DNA from: Saccharothrix longispora
Lineage (GTDB): Bacteria > Actinomycetota > Actinomycetes > Mycobacteriales > Pseudonocardiaceae
Assembly (NCBI RefSeq): GCF_030852425.1
Contig: NZ_NSDM01000006.1
Span: 330,806 to 394,805, forward strand
Reading direction: 5' to 3'
Length of the DNA stretch: 64,000 nucleotides
In this document: one piece after another, positions 51,312 to 59,348 of the stretch
Layout of the letters: the number at the start of each line of letters is the position of its first letter
How positions within the stretch are numbered: the first letter of the stretch is position 1
Notes under the pieces: generated by a model
What the model was told of the DNA's origin: nothing
Databases searched by the model: none
The model's input: only the letters and a program-made list of their open reading frames with translations
Translations under genes and position numbers: made by a program

Positions 51312-52124
51312 TTATCGGCGGCCGGTCAGGGCGGCCAGTTCGGCCAGGCGGCGGAGTTGGGCCGTGCGCTCGGCGGCCAGCTGCTCCTCGTCCGTGGCGC
51401 CGTCGGCGGCCGACGCCAGGAGGGCCAGGGTTTCGGTGACGGCTCCCGGCAGGGGGCGGAGGACGGCGGCGGCCAGGGTGTTCACCGCTTCGTCCAGGTC
51501 CTCGCGCGGGACCACGGTGTTCGCCAGGCCGATGCGGTGGGCTTCCTCGGCGCCGACCCGGCGTCCGGTCAGGCAGATGTCCGCCGCGCGAGAGTAGCCG
51601 ACCAGGCGGACCAGGGGCTGGGTGCCGCCGAGGTCCGGGACCAGGCCCAGGCCGGTTTCGGCCATGCAGAACTGAACGTCGTCCGCGGCCACGCGGAAGT
51701 CGCACGCCAGGGCGAGCTGGAAGCCCGCGCCGATGGCGTGCCCGTGCACCGCGGCGATCGTCACCCTCGACGGGTCGCGCAGCCAGGAGAAGCCGCGCTG
51801 GAACTCGGCGATCAGGGCAGCGCCTTCTTCCGGACCCCTGCGGGTGATCTCCGCGAGGCCCGGTTCGTCGTCGACCGGCTCACCGGTGAACATGCGCCGG
51901 TCCAGACCCGCGGAGAAGGCGCGACCGGAACCCCGGACGACCACGAGGCGGACGTCCGGGCCCAGCTGCTCCCCGATCGTCCGCAACGCCACCCACGTGG
52001 ACGGCGTCTGTGCGTTGAGCACGTCGGGACGGTCGAGCGTGATCGTCGCGCGCGCCCCGTCCACGACGAGCCGCACGCCTCCGCGTTCCAGCAGGCCGGC
52101 GTCGATGGCGGTCGGTGCCGACAT
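51312..52124 (-). CDS. Enoyl-CoA hydratase/isomerase-family protein
   Basis: 270 residues from ATG 52124. The crotonase fold is clear: ATITLDRPDVLNAQTPSTWV, oxyanion-hole RGSGRAFSAGLDRRMF and AAVHGHAIGAGFQLALACDF, then AETGLGLVPDLGGTQPLVRL. The Glu of the second active-site position is replaced in the EvGL-like segment (AETGLGLVPD), so hydratase versus isomerase activity is uncertain. It lies on the same strand as the small HTH gene, 66 bp downstream of it. Confidence 0.88.
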   Translation of the reverse strand: MSAPTAIDAGLLERGGVRLVVDGARATITLDRPDVLNAQTPSTWVALRTIGEQLGPDVRLVVVRGSGRAFSAGLDRRMFTGEPVDDEPGLAEITRRGPEEGAALIAEFQRGFSWLRDPSRVTIAAVHGHAIGAGFQLALACDFRVAADDVQFCMAETGLGLVPDLGGTQPLVRLVGYSRAADICLTGRRVGAEEAHRIGLANTVVPREDLDEAVNTLAAAVLRPLPGAVTETLALLASAADGATDEEQLAAERTAQLRRLAELAALTGRR

Positions 52125-52190
52125 GGGTGGACCTCCGGGTTTCGTCAGGCGCCGTCTCTCCTCGACGCCGTGGGGTTACCGGAGGGTAGC

Positions 52191-52400
52191 TTACTTCTTC
52201 TTCGTGCGGGTGGCGCCACCGCGACCGCGCAGCTGCACACCGGATTCGCTGAGCACCCGGTGCACGAAGCCGTAGGAGCGCCCGGTGGACTCGGCCAACG
52301 CCCGGATGCTCGCGCCCTTTTCGTACTTCTTCTTCAGGTCAGCGGCCAGCTTGTCCCGCGTGGCGCCGGTGATCCGGGCGCCCTTCTTCAGGTCAGCCAC
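52191..52400 (-). CDS. Small helix-turn-helix protein with basic ends
   Basis: 69 residues from GTG 52400, with GGAAGG about 9 nt upstream. It has a Lys-rich start (ADLKKGARITGATRDKLAAD), a helix-turn-helix (GASIRALAESTGRSYGFVHR), and a basic C terminus ending TRTKKK. It is a type of short conserved actinobacterial DNA-binding protein with Lsr2-like flavour, but not Lsr2. The function is unknown; transcriptional or nucleoid role likely. Confidence 0.82.
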   Translation of the reverse strand: MADLKKGARITGATRDKLAADLKKKYEKGASIRALAESTGRSYGFVHRVLSESGVQLRGRGGATRTKKK

Positions 52401-52577
52401 CTTGTCCCGCCTTCCGTAGACAGCAGGTCGGGCCTTCGTAAGCCCCTGTCGTCGCAATGATCGAACACGACGAGCAAGAACGCCAGGTGATCAAGCGAAA
52501 TGATCGGCGAGCGGTCGTGGGGTGACACACAGCCGATCAATGCTCACTTCGAGGTGTAAAACGCGAAAACCCTTGGC

Positions 52578-54212
<1,635 letters not shown>

Positions 54213-54350
54213 ACTCCGGGGTGTGGTGGTCAGGCGGGGTCGACGGCGCAGCTCGCGCGGGACCTACTCGATCAAGACGACCACATGACCAGTCTACGGG
54301 GTGACCGCCACCTCGTTAACGACGTGTGGCCATCGGCATAGATTGCGCCC

Positions 54351-55124
54351 ATGACTACGGACTTCACGGGCAGGGCGGCCCTGGTCACGGGCGCCAGCCG
54401 GGGCATCGGGCACGGGATCGCGGCGGAGCTGCTGGCGGGCGGCGCGTCGGTCGCGATCACCGGGCGCAAGGCGGAGGCGCTGGCCGCGGCGGCCGAGGCG
54501 CTGGTGACCACGACGGGGGTGTCGCCGGACCGGGTGCTGGCGGTGCCGGGCAACGCGGGCAGCGCCGAGGACCGGGCGCGGGCCGTGGACGCGGTCATGA
54601 CGCGCTTCGGCCGGCTGGACGTGCTCGTCAACAACACCGGCATCAACCCCGTGTTCGGGGCGTTGGTGGATGCCGACCTGGACGCGGTGCGCAAGATCTT
54701 CGACGTCAACGTGATCGCGGCGCTCGGGTTCGTGCAGCTCGCGTGGAAGGCGTGGATGCAGGAGCACGGCGGGGCGGTCGTGAACATCGCGTCGGTGGGC
54801 GGGCTGCGGTCGACGGGCGTGATCGCGGCGTACGGGGCGAGCAAGGCCGCGCTGATCCGGCTGACCGAGGAACTGGCGTGGCAGCTGGGCCCGAAGGTGC
54901 GGGTGAACGCGGTGGCGCCGGCGGTGGTCAAGACGCGGTTCGCCGAGGCGCTCTACACCGGGCGCGAGGAGGAGGCGGCGGCCGGTTACCCGATGAAGCG
55001 GCTCGGGACGCCGGAGGACGTGGCGCGGCTGGTCGCGTTCCTGGCCTCGGACGCGGCGGAGTGGATCACCGGCGAAACGGTTCGGGTCGACGGCGGGCTG
55101 CTCGCCACCGGCACCCTCGGCTGA
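54351..55124 (+). CDS. SDR-family oxidoreductase (FabG-like)
   Basis: 257 residues from ATG 54351. Classical short-chain dehydrogenase: cofactor motif TGASRGIGHGIAAEL, NNTGIN (variant of NNAG), catalytic Ser in NIASVGGL, Tyr-x-x-x-Lys in AAYGASKAAL, and a C-terminal DGGLLATGTLG. The Arg/Lys after the second strand (ITGRKAEAL) suggests NADP. Substrate unknown. TAGATT lies about 9 bp upstream of the ATG with no ribosome site, so the mRNA may be leaderless. Divergent from the ABC-F gene. Confidence 0.9.
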   Translation: MTTDFTGRAALVTGASRGIGHGIAAELLAGGASVAITGRKAEALAAAAEALVTTTGVSPDRVLAVPGNAGSAEDRARAVDAVMTRFGRLDVLVNNTGINPVFGALVDADLDAVRKIFDVNVIAALGFVQLAWKAWMQEHGGAVVNIASVGGLRSTGVIAAYGASKAALIRLTEELAWQLGPKVRVNAVAPAVVKTRFAEALYTGREEEAAAGYPMKRLGTPEDVARLVAFLASDAAEWITGETVRVDGGLLATGTLG

Positions 55125-55234
55125 CACCGCGGCACCCTCGGCCGACACCGCGGCACCGGTTGGTGGCCGAGGCCGGCGGCGGGCTTGCGACTTCGGTCGC
55201 GGGCTCCGCCGTTCGCTTGCGGAGGTGCCGGCGG

Positions 55235-55738
55235 TCAGCCGCCGTTCACGGTGGTCAGGGGCGGATTGGCGGTGGTCGTCGGCCCCGCGGCGTGGGGACC
55301 TGTGGCGTGGGTGGTCGTGGTGGCGCCGGAGGCGGGTCGGGCGGGGGTGGTGGCGTTCGGGTTCGGCGTCTCGGGGATGTTGCCGGAGGTGTCGGTGGTC
55401 TCGGGCGGGACGGTCGTCCACGGCGTCGATGGCGGGGTGCCGCCGGGGGTGGGGACGATGCTCGTGGGGTCGGGCCGGGTGGTACTCGTGGTCGAGAGGG
55501 TGGGGTGGGGTGGGTTGGCCGGGGTGTTCTCGGGTGGCCCTGGGGTCTGGTTGAGCGCGAACGTGACCGCCACCACCACGAGTGCGGCGGTGCCGGCGCC
55601 GGCCGCGGCCACGGCGTAGCCGCGGCGGCGGCGCTTCACCCGTTGCCCGTGGAACACGATGTCCACGGCTCCGAACGTGCGCGGCCTGGGTTGGACGTTC
55701 AGCTCCTCGAACGTCTTCCTCAGTTCGTCCTCAAGCAT
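55235..55738 (-). CDS. Thr/Pro-rich single-pass membrane protein after a SigE-family sigma gene
   Basis: 167 residues from ATG 55738. A cytoplasmic start of about 40 residues (MLEDELRKTFEELNVQPRPR) is followed by one membrane helix (YAVAAAGAGTAALVVVAVTF) and a long extracellular tail of Thr, Pro and Ser. Its start overlaps the sigma factor stop by 8 bp. Position and topology suggest an anti-sigma or regulatory partner, although no zinc-binding anti-sigma motif is present in the N terminus. Confidence 0.75.
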   Translation of the reverse strand: MLEDELRKTFEELNVQPRPRTFGAVDIVFHGQRVKRRRRGYAVAAAGAGTAALVVVAVTFALNQTPGPPENTPANPPHPTLSTTSTTRPDPTSIVPTPGGTPPSTPWTTVPPETTDTSGNIPETPNPNATTPARPASGATTTTHATGPHAAGPTTTANPPLTTVNGG

Positions 55739-56246
55739 TGCGCGACACCTCCTCCCACAACCCGCCGAACTCCCGCCCCAGCCTCTGCCGCAGCGCCTTC
55801 AGGCCGCGGTTGGTGTTGCTCTTGACCGTGCCGACCGTGCACCCGAGGGCGGCGGCCGTCTCCTCGACGCCCAGGTCGTGCCAGTAGCGCAGCACGAGCG
55901 TGGCGCGCTGCTTGGCGGGCACGGCGGCGAGCGCCTGCCACACCACGAGCTTGTCCTCGCTCAACGACCCCGCCGCCGGCACCTCCGGCAGCTCACCGGT
56001 GAGCTTCTCCCGTTTCCACCGCACGCGTCGACGTTCGGCGAGGAAGGTGCGCACCACGATCTGCCGGAGGTAGGCGTCGAGCCCTTCCCGGTGCGCCATC
56101 CCGGGCCCCGCCAGGTAGAGCTTGAGGAACGCGGACTGCACCAGGTCTTCGGCCTCGTGGTGGTTGCCGCACAACAAGAACGCGGTGAAGCGCATCGAGT
56201 CGGCGCACCGGTCGAAGTGGTGGGTGAACTCCGCGTCCCAGCTCAC
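55731..56246 (-). CDS. SigE-family ECF sigma factor
   Basis: 171 residues from GTG 56246. Region 2 includes FTAFLLCGNHHEAEDLVQSA and YLRQIVVRTFLAERRRVRWK. Region 4 is LVVWQALAAVPAKQRATLVL followed by YWHDLGVEETAAALGCTVGT and VKSNTNRGLKALRQ. This is the SigE-family ECF type common in actinobacteria in many copies. It is flanked on the same transcript by two Thr/Pro-rich membrane proteins; the downstream one overlaps by 8 bp. Confidence 0.9.
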   Translation of the reverse strand: MSWDAEFTHHFDRCADSMRFTAFLLCGNHHEAEDLVQSAFLKLYLAGPGMAHREGLDAYLRQIVVRTFLAERRRVRWKREKLTGELPEVPAAGSLSEDKLVVWQALAAVPAKQRATLVLRYWHDLGVEETAAALGCTVGTVKSNTNRGLKALRQRLGREFGGLWEEVSRNA

Positions 56247-56250
56247 GCGA

Positions 56251-56655
56251 TCAGCGCCCCGCGGACGCCGCGGGGGTGGGTTGGACGGCTGTCGTGGTCC
56301 ACGCGGGCGCGGGCTGCGCGGTGGTCGGCGGCAGGTGCCCGGGGGTGGTCCACGTCGGCGCCGGGGTCACCTCGATCGACGTCGGCCCGGGGGTCACCTC
56401 GACGGACGTGGGCCTCGGCGTCACCTCGGGCGTCGGCAGCGGCGACGTGGCCGTCGGCGTGGTGGAGGGAGGGGTCGTGGCGGGCGGCGTCGTGGCGGGA
56501 GGGGACGTGGCAGGAGGCGTGGTGGCGGGCGGGGTGGCGGGCGTCGAGACGGCGGGCGCCTCGTCACCACCTCCGGAGGCCAGCGCGGGCACCGCGACGG
56601 CCAGGCCGCCCAGCACGACGGCCCCGGCCGCCAGCACGAGTCGTTTGCGCAGCAC
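56251..56655 (-). CDS. Small secreted or anchored Thr/Pro-rich protein
   Basis: 134 residues from GTG 56655, with GAGGAG 6-7 nt upstream. An N-terminal signal or anchor helix (LRKRLVLAAGAVVLGGLAVA) and ASGGG precede a tail made of PPATTPPAT-type repeats and V-T-P-x-P-T units. No enzyme domain. It stands 4 bp before the sigma factor gene and probably heads the transcript. The function is unknown; a surface protein controlled with the sigma gene is a reasonable guess. Confidence 0.72.
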   Translation of the reverse strand: MLRKRLVLAAGAVVLGGLAVAVPALASGGGDEAPAVSTPATPPATTPPATSPPATTPPATTPPSTTPTATSPLPTPEVTPRPTSVEVTPGPTSIEVTPAPTWTTPGHLPPTTAQPAPAWTTTAVQPTPAASAGR

Positions 56656-56736
56656 AACTGCTCCTCGAGATGTGCGGGGCACCGCTGGTCGGCACCCCCT
56701 CACCCTTATGAATGCGGTCGGGTGGGGCGGGGGTTG

Positions 56737-57417
56737 TCACGAGTCCCGAGGAGTTTCGCGGACCACGACCTCGACCGCGCGGGCGCGCGCCGCCGCCTCC
56801 TCCAGCACGGCCCGCCGGGGCTCGGGCACGTCCAGCACCCGCGGCGACGCCTTCGCGAACACCGGGGCCAGCCGCCGGTCGGCCCGCAGCACGTCCAGCG
56901 CCTGCCGGTCGCCGCCGAGCACGACGGCGTCCACCTCGTCCACGCGCGGCAGCAGCACGCGCGCGACGTCGGCCGCGGCGGCCTGCAACGCCACCCGCGC
57001 CTGCCCCTCGCGCCGGCGCGCGAACCGCTGCTGCGACCACCCGCCCGCCTTGTTGCGGCCGTGCACCTGGCGGCTGTCCGTGGCCGACACCAGCACCACG
57101 CCGTCCCGGGCGACGCCGACGCTGTGCCCGCCGAGCCGCACCAGCAGCAGGCCGACCAGCCGGGACGCGAGGGCCGACGCGAGCAGGGCGTCCGGCGCCA
57201 ACCCCTCGAACTCACCTGTCGGGGCGAAGTCGCCGAACGCGGCGACGACCGCGGCACTGGTGCCGTCCACCGCGGTCACGACGACCTCCGACGGGGTCAC
57301 CGAGGTCGTGGAGACACCGCCGTGACGTGCGGCGAAGCGCGCGAACCAGCCGTCGAGCCGCTCGGGTTCGACCTCGACCGCACGCCCACCGCCCGCGACC
57401 GGGCGGACCCTGCTCAC
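56737..57417 (-). CDS. acVLRF1-family ribosome-rescue peptidyl-tRNA hydrolase
   Basis: 226 residues from GTG 57417, which overlaps the stop of the methyltransferase-like gene (GTGA). It belongs to the actinobacterial/chloroflexi VLRF1 group, related to eukaryotic Vms1 and release factor eRF1. The catalytic loop is in GRNKAGGWSQQRFARRREGQ (about 125-144), with Gln in place of the GGQ of eRF1. LVRLGGHSVGVA and LGGDRQALDVLRAD complete the fold. It releases nascent chains from stalled ribosomes in characterised members. Confidence 0.83.
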   Translation of the reverse strand: MSRVRPVAGGGRAVEVEPERLDGWFARFAARHGGVSTTSVTPSEVVVTAVDGTSAAVVAAFGDFAPTGEFEGLAPDALLASALASRLVGLLLVRLGGHSVGVARDGVVLVSATDSRQVHGRNKAGGWSQQRFARRREGQARVALQAAAADVARVLLPRVDEVDAVVLGGDRQALDVLRADRRLAPVFAKASPRVLDVPEPRRAVLEEAAARARAVEVVVRETPRDS

Positions 57418-57989
57418 CCCGGTGCGACCGCCACCCAGACGGGTAGCGGGTGCCCGCACTCGGCGGGCGAGAGCCGCTGCACGGCCCCGAAGCCCGCCTC
57501 CACGAGCGAGGCGGAGATCTGCTCGGGCGAGAGCACGCGGTGCCGGGTCGCGACGCTGCTCGCCACCTCCCACTCCCCCTCGCCGCGCACGAGCCGCACG
57601 ACCTCCAGGGAGTAGGACTCGCCGTCGGGCGACCAGTCCCACAGCTGCACGGTGACCTGCCGGTCCGCGCCCCGCCCGCTCACCCTGGGCGGCGGCGCGG
57701 TGGGCCGCATCCGGCTGAGCCGGTCCAGCTCGGGGACGGCGGCGACGAACAGCCCGCCCGGCCGCAGCGCCTGCCGGGCCAGCAGCAGCGCCTGGTCCAG
57801 GGCGTTCTCGTGGGCCAGGCGGGGCAGCAGGTCGTCACCGGCGCGCACGACGTCCACCGGGTCGCCGCCGAGGTGCCGGACCACGTCGAGCAGGTCGAGC
57901 ACCGAGTGCCGACCGGCCCCGAGCACCGCGGCGGCCACCTCTGCCAGAGGGTCCTCCGGCAGCGGCACGAGGTCCTGGGCGGCGGTCAC
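57414..57989 (-). CDS. Methyltransferase-like protein lacking a canonical SAM motif I
   Basis: 191 residues from GTG 57989. The middle looks like the second half of a class I methyltransferase (ALRPGGLFVAAVPELDRLSR, then HRVLSPEQISASLVEAGFGA), and the N-terminal Rossmann strands are weakly visible (VLDLLDVVRHLGGDPVDVV). A GxGxG motif is not seen, so activity is uncertain. It overlaps the acVLRF1 gene by 4 bp, hinting at a translation-related role. It may be a degenerate, structural or divergent SAM-binding protein. Confidence 0.6.
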   Translation of the reverse strand: MTAAQDLVPLPEDPLAEVAAAVLGAGRHSVLDLLDVVRHLGGDPVDVVRAGDDLLPRLAHENALDQALLLARQALRPGGLFVAAVPELDRLSRMRPTAPPPRVSGRGADRQVTVQLWDWSPDGESYSLEVVRLVRGEGEWEVASSVATRHRVLSPEQISASLVEAGFGAVQRLSPAECGHPLPVWVAVAPG

Positions 57990-58300
57990 CGGGCACACAG
58001 TAGGCCCACCGGATCACCCGCCGCCAACGACCCGCGACCGCGCCGCGACCCGCCCGTGATCAACCGCCCGTACCAGGTCCGCAGCGATGTCCGCCACACC
58101 CCGCAGCAGGCGTTGCACAAAGTTACCGACGGGTTTACAAAGGATGGAGCACAAGGGTTCACCACTTGACAGAACGATGTCCACCCCAGTGAACTCGTAA
58201 CCCGTACGGCCCAATCAATGACTCCACCTGGAAGGCACCAGCGCCCTGCGTTGGCGGGTAGGGTCACTGGGGCGTGATCTCATGACAGCGGGGAGTCACA
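57990..58300. other. Intergenic region upstream of the HTH gene at 58301
   Basis: 311 bp. TTGACA (58166-58171) lies between GTTCAC (58156-58161) and GTGAAC (58189-58194) but has no good -10 at the right spacing. The region also holds divergent starts. No gene is supported. Confidence 0.4.
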
Positions 58301-59278
58301 ATGACCAACGCTGCCGGTCGACCGAACCTGTCCGTCGACGAACTGGACTCGACGGGCCACGGCAGTCTTGCGCAGCTTCTCACCACGGGGCCTTTCCCCG
58401 AGGCGTTGAGGGCCGCCATCAAGGCGAGCAGGTTGAGCCTCGACCGCATCCAGCACCGGCTCGCCCTGCGAGGGGTCACCATCAGCGTCGCGACGCTGAG
58501 CTACTGGCAGTCCGGCCGCCGCCGACCAGAGCGACCGGAATCCCTGGAGGCGCTCCGGCACCTGGAAACGGTCCTGGGCGTGCCCCAGGCGGGCCTGTCC
58601 GCGCTGCTGGGGCCACCGCGTCCGCGTGGCCGCCGGTCCCGGCCCACGACGATGATGCCGATCGACGCCCTGTGGGCGCGACGCGAGCGGGTGGCCAACC
58701 TGCTCGCCCAGGTCGACACCACGTCCGACGTCAAGCTGGGCCGGATCAGCCAGCACGACCGCATCGAGATCGCCGCCGACGGCGGCCAGCGGTCGGTGTG
58801 GGTGCGCCAGATCCTGCGCGCCGAGCAGGACGGCCCGGACCGCTGGGCGCTGGTGTTCGAAACCGAGCAGGCCAACGTGCTGCCGGAGGTCGTGAACCTC
58901 CGCAACTGCCACCTGGGCCGGGTCGCCGAGGACGCCGACGCCAACATCATGGTCGCCGAGATGATGTTCGACCGACCCCTGACCAGGGGCGAGACCATCA
59001 TCATGGAGTACGAACTGCTGTTCGCCGAGGGCCACTACCCGGCGGGCAACAACACGTTCGCGCGCAAGTTCCGGCTGCCGGTGCGCGAGTACGTCATCGA
59101 GGTCCGGTTCGACCCGTCGAACCTGCCCGCCCGCTGCCAGCAGTTCAGCGTGCCGGCCGGTGACGACACCCCGTCGCGGCGCCGCAACCTCGCCCTCGAC
59201 AACGCGGGCGGCGTGCACGCCGTGGCGCTCGGCTTCGGGCCCGGCGTGTTCGGCATCCGCTGGGAGTGGCCCAAGTAA
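58301..59278 (+). CDS. XRE-type helix-turn-helix protein with large C-terminal domain
   Basis: 325 residues from ATG 58301. The N-terminal part (about 30-100) is a helix-turn-helix: FPEALRAAIKASRLSLDRIQ, HRLALRGVTISVATLSYWQS, GRRRPERPESLEALRHLETV. The C-terminal 200 residues form an uncharacterised beta-rich domain (RIEIAADGGQRSVWVRQILR; IIMEYELLFAEGHYPAGNNT; RFDPSNLPARCQQFSVPAG). This fused architecture recurs in actinobacteria, but no ligand is known. It is followed by a strong bidirectional terminator. Confidence 0.78.
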   Translation: MTNAAGRPNLSVDELDSTGHGSLAQLLTTGPFPEALRAAIKASRLSLDRIQHRLALRGVTISVATLSYWQSGRRRPERPESLEALRHLETVLGVPQAGLSALLGPPRPRGRRSRPTTMMPIDALWARRERVANLLAQVDTTSDVKLGRISQHDRIEIAADGGQRSVWVRQILRAEQDGPDRWALVFETEQANVLPEVVNLRNCHLGRVAEDADANIMVAEMMFDRPLTRGETIIMEYELLFAEGHYPAGNNTFARKFRLPVREYVIEVRFDPSNLPARCQQFSVPAGDDTPSRRRNLALDNAGGVHAVALGFGPGVFGIRWEWPK

Positions 59279-59296
59279 CAGAAGTAACAGCACGTG

Positions 59297-59336
59297 CGAC
59301 GAGGCCCCCGGGAACGCGTTCCCGGGGGCCTCGTCG
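59297..59336. terminator. Bidirectional terminator (perfect 40-bp palindrome)
   Basis: 20-bp arms (59297-59316 and 59317-59336) without a mismatch, reading CGACGAGGCCCCCGGGAACG and its complement. It lies 18 bp after the HTH gene stop and 12 bp beyond the stop of the convergent protease gene, so it can end both transcripts. Confidence 0.85.
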
Positions 59337-59348
59337 TTCACCTCGTCA

